Shown here in pieces: positions 45,636 through 54,190 of a stretch of 64,000 bases of DNA; the first letter of the stretch is position 1; every line of letters starts with the position of its first letter. A program made the translations under genes and the position numbers. The DNA is from Saprospiraceae bacterium (GTDB taxonomy: Bacteria > Bacteroidota > Bacteroidia > Chitinophagales > Saprospiraceae). The stretch spans positions 62,001 through 126,000 of the forward strand of contig JAEUUO010000013.1 of assembly GCA_016787575.1 (NCBI GenBank), in the 5' to 3' direction. The notes below the pieces were generated by a model that saw nothing but the letters and a program-made list of their open reading frames with translations, was not told where the DNA came from and ran no database searches.

Positions 45636-47087
45636 ATGGAAACTAATAGATCTGTATTGTATGGCAGTCTCATTCTTTCATTGGGAATAATTTATTTTTC
45701 ATTCCGGTTTGAAATCTATCCTTTACTTGGCTTACCTCTATTTTTTTTATTGATTCCTTTGATACTAAAAAAGCCAGATATTCTATTTTTTGTACTTGCT
45801 TTTATTACTCCATTATCTATAAATCCTGCCGACGTTGAATGGTCTCATTTGAGCCTGTCATTGCCTTCTGAACCATTGGGCGTTATTCTCGTATTGTTCT
45901 TTTTTCTTTTATTAACAACCAGTGATAAAGTGGATGTAAACTTTCTGAAACATCCTATTTCAGTTTTAATTTATTGTTTTTTTGGTTGGTGGATAATCAC
46001 TTCGTTTACTAGCGTTCATAAGATGGTTTCCATTAAGTTTATCATAGCCAAACTGTGGTTTATCGTTCCATGCTATTTTCTTGCCGGTGTTTTTTTTAAG
46101 GAAGCCCCAGCTATTCGAAAATATTTATACTTATTTGTCTTTGGAATGTTTTTGGTAAGCGTGTTTAATATTGTTCATCTGTCAAGTTATGGGTTTGAAG
46201 ACAAACCATCACAATGGACCATGCAACCTTTTTTTAAAGACCATACAATCTTTGGTGCTTTATTGGCTCTCGTAATTCCATTAAGTGTTGGTTTGGTTAA
46301 ATGGTATAAAGGAAATTTTCTGCAACAAGGATTCTTGATCTTCATATTCCTGGTTCTTGTAACAGGCTTATTACTAACTTTTTCGAGAGCGGCATGGGTC
46401 AGTATAGTGCCTGCTCTTTTGTTGTTTTTAATTTTCCTTTTTAAAATTAAGTTCAAGTGGGTCTTGGCTGGTGTCGCAGTGGGCATCTATTACCTGATTT
46501 CCAATCTGGATCCAATTCTAATGGAAATGGAACGCAATAAAGTGGCCGGCAGTGATGATATTGTACAAAATGCGGAATCAATATCAAATATCAGTTCTGA
46601 CCCTTCAAATCTAGAGCGAATCAACCGATGGGCATCTGCGATTGAAATGTGGAAAGAAAAACCTGTTTTAGGATTTGGACCTGGAACCTATATGTTTGAA
46701 TATGCACCGTACCAATTATCTGGCAATTTCACCAGTATAAGCACCAATTTTGGTGACGTCGGAAATGCACACAGTGAATATTTAGGACCTTTAGCGGAAA
46801 CAGGTTTAATAGGCATGCTCTTGTTTTTAGGATTATTTTTAGGCATATTTATAATTGGATTTCGAGCCTATTTTTATTCAGAAACAAGTAAAGAAGATCG
46901 GTTTATTTTATGTACGGTATTGTGTGCGTTGGTGACCTATTTTTCGCATGGTTTTTTAAATAATTTTCTGGATACCGATAAAGCCAATAATATTTTCTGG
47001 CCACTCATTGCAATTGTTGTTGTAATTGATTTGAAATATCGGAATTTAAATCAAACTAGTGCGTACAAAAACGTCGATGTAAAATAG
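45636..47087 (+). CDS. O-antigen ligase/polymerase family membrane protein
   Basis: 483 residues, about 11 membrane helices. A large periplasmic loop carries GNAHSEYLGPLAETGLIG with the conserved His, and FSRAAW the conserved Arg, of the WaaL/Wzy (O-antigen ligase) superfamily. It either polymerises repeat units or joins them to lipid A core. Starts 10 bp after wzz. Its stop runs 32 bp into the convergent PLP-enzyme gene. Confidence 0.85.
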   Translation: METNRSVLYGSLILSLGIIYFSFRFEIYPLLGLPLFFLLIPLILKKPDILFFVLAFITPLSINPADVEWSHLSLSLPSEPLGVILVLFFFLLLTTSDKVDVNFLKHPISVLIYCFFGWWIITSFTSVHKMVSIKFIIAKLWFIVPCYFLAGVFFKEAPAIRKYLYLFVFGMFLVSVFNIVHLSSYGFEDKPSQWTMQPFFKDHTIFGALLALVIPLSVGLVKWYKGNFLQQGFLIFIFLVLVTGLLLTFSRAAWVSIVPALLLFLIFLFKIKFKWVLAGVAVGIYYLISNLDPILMEMERNKVAGSDDIVQNAESISNISSDPSNLERINRWASAIEMWKEKPVLGFGPGTYMFEYAPYQLSGNFTSISTNFGDVGNAHSEYLGPLAETGLIGMLLFLGLFLGIFIIGFRAYFYSETSKEDRFILCTVLCALVTYFSHGFLNNFLDTDKANNIFWPLIAIVVVIDLKYRNLNQTSAYKNVDVK

Positions 47088-48573
47088 AGTACATTTTGCC
47101 TTTTAATAAGCTGTCTTTTTCGTCATCTTTAAATCGTATGATGCCTTTGCTGAAATTCAATATGTAATCTTTTTCCCATTCCTTAAAATTTGAAGCCAAT
47201 TCTTTAATGGATTTTACAATGTATTGAACTTCATTATTGGTCATGCAAGGATGAATTGAAATGCGAATCCATCCAGGTTTAGTAGAATAATCTCCGGTAT
47301 TGATACGGTCAGTAATCTCATGGGATATTTCAGGACTCACATTTAGTAAATAATGTCCGTATGTTCCGGCACACGAACAACCACCTCGTGCTTGTATCCC
47401 AAAGCGGTCATTCAATAATTTTACTCCGGCATTGTAATGCAAGTCATCGATATAAAATGATATAATACCCAAACGATGTTTGTGTTGTTCTGCCAAAATA
47501 TGTAAATTGGGAATTTCAGCCAGTCCATTCCATAAAATATGCATCAATTCTTCTTCACGCGATATCATTCTGTGAACATTCATTTCTTCTTTTAATAGCA
47601 TGCACATGGCTGCCTTGATTGTTTGAAGAAATGCAGGTGTTCCTCCATCTTCTCGCTCCTCGATGTTTTCAAGAAATTTATGTTCACCCCAAGGATTCGT
47701 CCAATCTACCGTGCCGCCTCCAGGATCATCCGGAATTGAGTTGGTATATAAATTTTTATTAAAGATCAATATACCCGAACTACCCGGTCCACCTAAAAAT
47801 TTATGGGGTGAAAAATAGATTGCATCTAAATATGCACTAGAATCTAACGGATGCATGTCAATATTAACATAAGGAGCAGAACAAGCAAAATCCACAAAAC
47901 ACAATCCATTGTACTTGTGTATCAATTTTGCTATTTCATAATACGGTGTCATGATCCCTGTAACATTTGAACAGGCGGTGATTGCAGCAATTTTATACGG
48001 TCTTTTATTGTATTTTAAAATGCAATTTTCAAAATTCTCAAGAGATATCAAACCATCAGTAGCTGGAGGTATAACAATCACATCCGCAATGGTTTCCAAC
48101 CAACTAGTTTGATTTGAATGATGTTCCATGTGGGTGATAAAGACAACGGGTCTTTCATCTTCATCTAAATGAATTTTCGAACGGAACCGTTCGTGTAATT
48201 TTAGACCCAGGATGCGCTGAAATTTATTGACCACTCCGGTCATACCTGAATTTGAAGAAATCAAAACATCCGTTTCTATTGCATTAACATGTTTTTTAAT
48301 TATTTGATGCGCTTCATGATATGCAAAAGTCATGGCCATCCCTGTTCCACTTGTTTCAGTATGCGTATTGGCTACAAATGGCATGATTTCCTTTTGTATA
48401 CGTTCTTCAATAAGTTGATAACTTCGGCCACTGGCAGTCCAATCTGTATATATTATAGGATGCGTGTGGCCATCCGGAGTCTCTAGACATTGGTCAATGC
48501 CAATAATGTGTTTGCGAAAATCTGAGAAAAAAGCTTCCAGATTGATTACATCATGTGTTGTTTGTACTGCCAT
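47056..48573 (-). CDS. class V aminotransferase-fold PLP enzyme (cysteine desulfurase-like)
   Basis: 505 residues, longer than the usual ~400 for NifS/SufS. The PLP lysine is K258 in YFSPHKFLGGPGSSG. The likely sulfur-acceptor loop is GIQARGGCSCAGTYGHYLL near residue 400. Such proteins in Bacteroidota are annotated as selenocysteine lyase/cysteine desulfurase-like. It has an N-terminal domain addition with HTETSGTGMAM. The sequence supports the PLP fold, but a desulfurase activity is inferred from family. It overlaps the O-antigen gene end to end by 32 bp. Confidence 0.85.
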   Translation of the reverse strand: MAVQTTHDVINLEAFFSDFRKHIIGIDQCLETPDGHTHPIIYTDWTASGRSYQLIEERIQKEIMPFVANTHTETSGTGMAMTFAYHEAHQIIKKHVNAIETDVLISSNSGMTGVVNKFQRILGLKLHERFRSKIHLDEDERPVVFITHMEHHSNQTSWLETIADVIVIPPATDGLISLENFENCILKYNKRPYKIAAITACSNVTGIMTPYYEIAKLIHKYNGLCFVDFACSAPYVNIDMHPLDSSAYLDAIYFSPHKFLGGPGSSGILIFNKNLYTNSIPDDPGGGTVDWTNPWGEHKFLENIEEREDGGTPAFLQTIKAAMCMLLKEEMNVHRMISREEELMHILWNGLAEIPNLHILAEQHKHRLGIISFYIDDLHYNAGVKLLNDRFGIQARGGCSCAGTYGHYLLNVSPEISHEITDRINTGDYSTKPGWIRISIHPCMTNNEVQYIVKSIKELASNFKEWEKDYILNFSKGIIRFKDDEKDSLLKGKMYSILHRRFCTH

Positions 48574-48634
48574 TAAGAATGCAAAGATCAGTTAAACATT
48601 TCATTTAGACAATAACAATAAAGTTTGTTGCCTG

Positions 48635-50470
48635 CTATTTCGGCTCAAATTGATCAAGTTTGAATTCATTTACTTCAATTAATTGCTTTGATCTGTTCCA
48701 GATGTAGCACTTAAATTCATCTTTATTAGACCTCATTTCTGGCGTAAGAAATACCATTTTATAACGTATCCAACCATTAGAATTGGAATCAGGTTTTAAT
48801 TCTGTGGCATGATAAGCATAAATACCGTGTTTGTGTTCCATAGACATAACCAATAAAGGTGCTTCCGGATTTGATTCTGAAGGCAATTCCGGAAAACGTA
48901 TGGAAATGCTTGCTTCTAGCCAGGCATGATCCTTTGAAGTAATTTCATTAAATTTAAATGAAAATGTTTTGGAATATTCTTCTTCTTTGGACATGCGGTA
49001 AAATCCATTTGCAATGCTGTCTCTTATAAAACGAGGATCTTTGTCATTGATAAAATCCCAGGATGCCAATACTTTGTGAATATAGTTTTCTCTGTTTGTA
49101 AATTCAAATTTTCCAGAAAAATCCCGTGCTACCAACTTGTATTGATCCCATTCAGGTTTTTTTGTTGTTTTACCAAAAATAGCCCAATAATAGTCTTTTG
49201 TCGTGCGATAAGGATCAAGAATAAAATGACGCAATTGCCACCATTGAAATTGATTTAACAGTATGAAAAAAAAGATAATGGTGTAAACTGGATATTGGTA
49301 AGCCTTGCTTTTCTTTATTATAAAACTCAAAAAACAAGCCAGACTGATTGCTAATAAAGGATAGGTAGTAATCATAGGCCTAAGGGAATATGCCGCTCCA
49401 TACCACCATTCAGACCAACTGCAAATAATGTAAAAAGTTACAATAAAATAAATGAATATACCTGAAAACAATGGTTTGTCTTGTTTTTTTAAAAAGTAAA
49501 ATCCAACCATTGCAAAAAGCATTACAGGCGTATAAATAAACCAACCCTTTCGATAACTAAATAGGGCTTCCAAAATATGTGGTGAAAAAATGTCCAATCC
49601 TACTCCTGGATTTTTATAACTGTCGTAAAGCCATTTTCCAGTACGTTCGTGCCAATAATACATTTGTGGAAAAAACAGGATTGCCCCAACCAAAAGACAT
49701 ACTGCAATTGTTTTTTTGAATTGTAAAAGCAGTTGGATTTTGTCTTTAAATGCTTTCCAGGAATCAACATTCCAAAATAATGGAATTAACAGCGCAACGA
49801 TTTCGCTTGGTTTGACCAGTCCCATAAAGAAAATAGCTGCTGCAATCCAAACAAGACTTTTTGAATTGGGGTTTTGATGAAATTGAATGGTATTCCAAAC
49901 CAAAATGCTCATCAACATAAACAGTACATTTACTGTTGCGAGATTGTCAATGGTTAAATGATGAATGTAATTTGTTCCAAGTACTATGATTGCCATTGTG
50001 GCTATGCTGATGCGCTCTGAAAAAAAGTGCAATAATATTTTTCTTAGAAAAATCAATCCGAGAAGGGTGTAGATTAATCCCCCAATTACCAAAGCAATCT
50101 GATATGGAGGACTAAATCCATCTGGTGGAAAATGAGTCATGTGGACGATTCCATGTCCCATTAAAAAGAAAGGAAGGTAAAATAATGCCATCCCCATCAA
50201 AAAGAAATACATCGGTTCACCTTTAGAATTCGACCCAACTTGGTAAAACGTTCCTGTCAATTGTTGTTCTTCATTTATTCTTTGGAGCCAATCAATTGTA
50301 TGTAAACCTGGATCATGGTGAATAAAACTGGCAGGTAGGTACAGATAATAGCCAAGTACATCCCAGGATATTTCTTTATTATGGATATGACTTAGTCTAA
50401 AGATACAAATGGCGGAAAACAAAAGAATCAGACAAAGGAGTGAAGTTTTATTTCTAATTTGGATGCTCAT
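48635..50470 (-). CDS. GT39-like/PIG-V-type membrane glycosyltransferase
   Basis: 611 residues with about 11 predicted membrane helices and a C-terminal periplasmic domain of about 190 residues that ends in a beta-rich region. The first loop has SWDVLGYYLYLPA, with an Asp as in GT-C transferases. The sugar and acceptor are unknown. The C-terminal domain has no motif I recognise. It lies 61 bp upstream of the PLP enzyme on the same strand. Confidence 0.65.
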   Translation of the reverse strand: MSIQIRNKTSLLCLILLFSAICIFRLSHIHNKEISWDVLGYYLYLPASFIHHDPGLHTIDWLQRINEEQQLTGTFYQVGSNSKGEPMYFFLMGMALFYLPFFLMGHGIVHMTHFPPDGFSPPYQIALVIGGLIYTLLGLIFLRKILLHFFSERISIATMAIIVLGTNYIHHLTIDNLATVNVLFMLMSILVWNTIQFHQNPNSKSLVWIAAAIFFMGLVKPSEIVALLIPLFWNVDSWKAFKDKIQLLLQFKKTIAVCLLVGAILFFPQMYYWHERTGKWLYDSYKNPGVGLDIFSPHILEALFSYRKGWFIYTPVMLFAMVGFYFLKKQDKPLFSGIFIYFIVTFYIICSWSEWWYGAAYSLRPMITTYPLLAISLACFLSFIIKKSKAYQYPVYTIIFFFILLNQFQWWQLRHFILDPYRTTKDYYWAIFGKTTKKPEWDQYKLVARDFSGKFEFTNRENYIHKVLASWDFINDKDPRFIRDSIANGFYRMSKEEEYSKTFSFKFNEITSKDHAWLEASISIRFPELPSESNPEAPLLVMSMEHKHGIYAYHATELKPDSNSNGWIRYKMVFLTPEMRSNKDEFKCYIWNRSKQLIEVNEFKLDQFEPK

Positions 50471-50619
50471 GGCTATTGTTTTTTACAAAAATCTAAATAG
50501 GTTCCCTAAAATTATGCCTTTCATAGACTTTTCAGGCTTCTTGGTCTAAATTTATAAATATTTTAATTTCAAAGAAACTTTTAATTTCGTTGTTTGGTTA
50601 TCAATTAAAAAAGTACAAT

Positions 50620-51636
50620 ATGCAACTTACCCGGTTTTCGAGAATTCTAATTGTTTTATTGATCCTCGGCATTTTATTATTTGTTTATAAGAAATATGCA
50701 CCTAGTTTACAAGAAAAATACGCTGCAGCCCCATCAACTGCCGAACCTGCGCAAAGCGAGAATACAAGCCCGGAAAATAAGCTTCCTAATACCAATACAC
50801 CCAATCAATCAGAAACTGTTGCTACAACGAGACCCAGTTTTGACTATCAGGCTCCAGAACCCATAAATGGCAGCTTGAAAGGAGTTGTAGAATTAGGTGC
50901 AGCCGGTTTTAATTCATTTGTTGTACGGATAGATAAAGACAAAAATTGGAAATTGGAACGGTCAGAATTTGGCTCCAGTTTAGTCCATGAACACATGGCC
51001 ACCGACGATGATGTTCGTAGCGGACTGAAAAACTACATACGAGGTATGTTGGATTTTGGTGTCCCAGGAAAGGACATTCATTTTGTTGTTAGTTCCGGGG
51101 CAAAATCAGAACCTAACGTAGTTAAAATTTCAAATGGACTCAAATCATTGGGTTATTTTGTTAATGAGGTGACACCCCAGCAAGAAGGAACCTATGGATT
51201 GCGGTGTGTAATGCCTGCAAGCCTTGAATCAGAATCTTTTATGGTTGATATCGGCTCAGGAAATACTAAAATTTCGTGGAAAACAGGAACTGCAATCCAG
51301 GCATTGGAATCTCATGGCTCCAAATATTATCAAAAAAACTTGACAGATGACCAAGTTTACTCAGACATGCGTAAGACCATTGCTAAAATTCCTGCTGCCA
51401 ACAGAAATTATTGTTTTATTATTGGAGGTATTCCATTCGAATTGGCTAAACAAGTCCGCAGTGGGAAAGAACGTTATACCGTTTTAAACTTACCGAGTGA
51501 GTACAAAGCAAATGGAGAAAAACAACGTTCGGGTATAAATATTTACAAAGCCATTTCAGATGAAACGGCGTGTAAAAAATTTATTTTTGACTGGGATGCA
51601 AATTTTACCATTGGATTTTTACTTGGGCTGAAATAG
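50620..51636 (+). CDS. membrane-anchored ASKHA protein resembling Ppx/GppA
   Basis: 338 residues from the ATG at 50620. One N-terminal membrane helix (8-23), a disordered Pro/Ser/Thr/Asn linker (about 35-80), then a compact domain. Its order of blocks matches the exopolyphosphatase/guanosine pentaphosphatase fold: phosphate-1 ELGAAGFNSFVV (91-102; family Asp replaced by Glu91), SSGAKSEPN (158-166), EVTPQQEG (183-190), phosphate-2 FMVDIGSGNTKISW (207-220), and an adenosine-type GGIPFELA (269-276). The second half of the standard Ppx enzyme is short. The topology puts the domain outside if the helix is an N-in anchor. Substrate unknown; could be a sensor. This is inference from motif order. Confidence 0.6.
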   Translation: MQLTRFSRILIVLLILGILLFVYKKYAPSLQEKYAAAPSTAEPAQSENTSPENKLPNTNTPNQSETVATTRPSFDYQAPEPINGSLKGVVELGAAGFNSFVVRIDKDKNWKLERSEFGSSLVHEHMATDDDVRSGLKNYIRGMLDFGVPGKDIHFVVSSGAKSEPNVVKISNGLKSLGYFVNEVTPQQEGTYGLRCVMPASLESESFMVDIGSGNTKISWKTGTAIQALESHGSKYYQKNLTDDQVYSDMRKTIAKIPAANRNYCFIIGGIPFELAKQVRSGKERYTVLNLPSEYKANGEKQRSGINIYKAISDETACKKFIFDWDANFTIGFLLGLK

Positions 51637-51680
51637 TTTGATCAAAGCTTTGATTAAATTGCTTGTAATGAGTTGAAATC

Positions 51681-51767
51681 AGTTTTATTTAAGTAAGTCT
51701 TATTTTGTAATTGGGATTCTATTGATGTTAACTAACTTTGGTTTTCTTTAGTTTTATTTAAGAAAGT
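51681..51767. repeat. 18-bp direct repeat pair
   Basis: AGTTTTATTTAAGTAAGT (51681-51698) and AGTTTTATTTAAGAAAGT (51750-51767), one mismatch, 69 bp apart, in the 149-bp gap between the Ppx-like gene and the HAD gene. A perfect 14-bp palindrome ATCAAAGCTTTGAT also lies just after the Ppx-like stop. Function unknown. Confidence 0.5.
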
Positions 51768-51785
51768 TAAAATTGTTAAATTCTT

Positions 51786-52493
51786 TTACATAATCCGAAA
51801 CCAGTTGATTATTTCAAATGCTCTTATTGTTTTAAAATCTGAGAAAACAAGATCGGCATCTTGTAATATTTTAGCATCTCCAATGCCAACAATTTTTGTT
51901 TTAGCTCGGATTGCAGCCTCCAAGCCAATCTGAGTGTTTTCAAAAACGATGCATTGATTTACGGGATATTTAAGAATTTCTGAAGCCTTTAAATAAATAA
52001 ATGGATCCGGTTTTCCATGAGGTGTCAGATTTCCATCCAGAATCAATTGGATCATAGGTTTTAATCCGGAGCGTTCTATTACAAAAGAAGCATTTGCATT
52101 TTCAGTGATTATAGCAATTGGAATTTGGATCCGTTTTGCACCAACTAAAAAATTTCGGACCCCGGGCAATAAGTCGTCTTCATTCAAATATTTCACAAAT
52201 TGAAGGTACAGTTGATTCTTTTCGGCAATCAATTGATTGCGATCACTCAGCGAAAACGTTTTCTTTGAAAATTTTAAGAGCTGGTTTAAAAAATCAGCAT
52301 CCCTCAGTCCTAGCATTTTTTCAAATTGAATTTGAGTTAATTCAATTTGATGCTTACTTAATATTTCGTTCCAACTGCTATAGTGCGCTTGTAAGCTATC
52401 TGAAAGGAGTCCATCCAAATTCATTAAAAATGAAAATCCTTGTGGTCCTTTTTGCTGTAATAAATTAATGGGCTTCAAAGCTATTGAATTCAA
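51786..52493 (-). CDS. HAD-superfamily protein lacking the nucleophilic aspartate
   Basis: 235 residues; the TTG start at 52493 overlaps the TGA of the amidohydrolase (TTGA). A later ATG would remove strand 1, so TTG is preferred. The fold follows beta-phosphoglucomutase/PGP-type HAD proteins: motif I is M-N-L-D-G-L-L-S-D-S (25-33), where N25 replaces the nucleophile Asp while D27 is kept; T130 (motif II), K161 in GKPDP (motif III), and motif IV V-F-E-N (185-186), where N186 replaces the second Mg-binding Asp. Both changes are GAT/GAC-to-AAT/AAC. Likely catalytically inactive, or its role is binding. Confidence 0.82.
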   Translation of the reverse strand: MNSIALKPINLLQQKGPQGFSFLMNLDGLLSDSLQAHYSSWNEILSKHQIELTQIQFEKMLGLRDADFLNQLLKFSKKTFSLSDRNQLIAEKNQLYLQFVKYLNEDDLLPGVRNFLVGAKRIQIPIAIITENANASFVIERSGLKPMIQLILDGNLTPHGKPDPFIYLKASEILKYPVNQCIVFENTQIGLEAAIRAKTKIVGIGDAKILQDADLVFSDFKTIRAFEIINWFRIM

Positions 52494-54175
52494 TGTTCTT
52501 TTCCATTGTAAAACAACTTAACTACTTTACATCCGGCAACTTCAGAATCTGAACAGTTTATTAAGTTTCGGTCTAATATTACAAAATCTGCAAGTTTTCC
52601 TGCCTCAAGACTTCCTTTAAGGTGTTCTTCAAATGCAGCATATGCATTCCAGATTGTATAAGATCGGAGTGCCTCCAATCGGGTCATTTTTTGCTCTGGA
52701 AAAAATTCAAATCCATTGTCAAGGCGTTTTCTGGTTATTGCTGCATACATGCATTCAAAAGGGTTGGCAGATTCAACTGGACAGTCTGTGCCATTTGCCA
52801 ATTTTGCACCAGCATTTATTAAGGATCTCCAGGCATATGCGCCCTTTTGGGCTCTTTCATAACCCAATCGCTTAATCACAAATGGCGCATCTGATGTACA
52901 ATGAATGGCTTGCATGGATGCAATTGTGCCCAATGATTTAAACCGAAGTATATCCAAGGGATCCAAATGTTGGGCATGTTCAATTCGCCATCTTTGATCG
53001 TGGTTTGAATTTTGTAACTGCCTTTCGAAAACATTTAAAATTTCTCGGTTTCCCCGGTCTCCAATTCCATGAACACATAATTGAAGATCATTTTGACTGC
53101 ATGCTGCTGCGATTTGCTCTAATTTTGAGATTGCCAAGGTATTTTGACCATAATGTTCAGCTTTATCAGCATAAGGCTTGAGCAACCAGGCACCATAACT
53201 ACCTAGTGCGCCATCCAGATAGGCTTTTACTGCCTGACAGCTAAAATTTTCATTCTGATTCAAACGGATGGGCAGATGCTTAATCTCATTTGATATGCTG
53301 TCCGGATTAATCAGCAACATTACATAAAGTCTCAAAGTGAGTTGTTGTGAATCGCAAAGATTCTTTAATACCTGAATTTCTTCCATGTTACTTCCGGCAT
53401 CATGAAAACTCGTGATTCCGTATTGATTGCAAATTCGATTGGCTTCCATCGCTTGCAATTTCATCAGTTCAAGTTGCTGGCTTTTGGTTTTTTTTTGAAA
53501 TGATTGATTGTAGGTTTTGGTAATTAAATCCATTGCATTCTCTTCAAAAACTCCGGTCAACTTGCCGTTTTCATCTTTTACAATGCGACCACCAGCTGGT
53601 GAATTTGTTTCATTGGTGATTGCTGCCATTTGCATTGCTTTTTGATTCGCAATCAATGCATGTCCACTGGCATGAAATAGTACGATCGGATTGTCTGGAC
53701 TTATTTTACTTAACTCATCATGAAATGGATAACCTGAAACTGTTAAACCAGGATTTTCATTCCATTTTTCCTGATGCCAACCTCTACCTTCTACCCATTC
53801 ACCCGCTGGTACAGCTTTTAACCTATCTGCTACATTTTGAATAATTTCTTTCCAATTTTTAGTTTGAATTAAATTTAATTCCAAGGCACTTTTACCCAAG
53901 CCTAAAAAATGTCCGTGCCCTTCGATAAGACCTGGCATAACAAATTGCCCCGCTAGGTCAGTCAATTGGGTTTCACTTGATTTAAATTTAAAGACTTCTT
54001 GATCTGTACCTACGGCTAGTATCCGATTGTTTTTGACAGCAATGGCTTGAACTACGGAGTCTGAGAGGTTTGCCGTATAAATTTGTCCATTGTAAAAAAT
54101 ACTGTCCGCTTTTTCTTCTACCTTGCACTGCAGTAAGAAAACAATCAGCATCCATCCATATTTTTGAACCATCAT
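52490..54175 (-). CDS. YtcJ-type amidohydrolase, lipoprotein
   Basis: About 561 residues from the ATG at 54175 (ATGs at 54184 and 54172 are also possible). It begins with a lipoprotein-like signal (VFLLQC). The body is an amidohydrolase of the metal-dependent TIM-barrel YtcJ/DUF3604-like type: VMPGLIEGHGHFLG early, FHDAGSNMEE, RWRIEHAQHLDPLDILRF with the His/Asp metal ligands, NGTDCPVESANPF near the C-terminus. The family hydrolyses cyclic amides or imides; substrate unknown. It is followed, with an overlap, by the inactive-looking HAD protein. Its start codon lies next to that of the divergent polyprenyl synthase. Confidence 0.85.
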   Translation of the reverse strand: MMVQKYGWMLIVFLLQCKVEEKADSIFYNGQIYTANLSDSVVQAIAVKNNRILAVGTDQEVFKFKSSETQLTDLAGQFVMPGLIEGHGHFLGLGKSALELNLIQTKNWKEIIQNVADRLKAVPAGEWVEGRGWHQEKWNENPGLTVSGYPFHDELSKISPDNPIVLFHASGHALIANQKAMQMAAITNETNSPAGGRIVKDENGKLTGVFEENAMDLITKTYNQSFQKKTKSQQLELMKLQAMEANRICNQYGITSFHDAGSNMEEIQVLKNLCDSQQLTLRLYVMLLINPDSISNEIKHLPIRLNQNENFSCQAVKAYLDGALGSYGAWLLKPYADKAEHYGQNTLAISKLEQIAAACSQNDLQLCVHGIGDRGNREILNVFERQLQNSNHDQRWRIEHAQHLDPLDILRFKSLGTIASMQAIHCTSDAPFVIKRLGYERAQKGAYAWRSLINAGAKLANGTDCPVESANPFECMYAAITRKRLDNGFEFFPEQKMTRLEALRSYTIWNAYAAFEEHLKGSLEAGKLADFVILDRNLINCSDSEVAGCKVVKLFYNGKEH

Positions 54176-54190
54176 TAGGTGCATTTAATT

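Noticed and set aside
52118..52468. 116-codon plus-strand frame inside the HAD gene
   Set aside because: Shadow of the HAD gene; composition follows the opposite frame.
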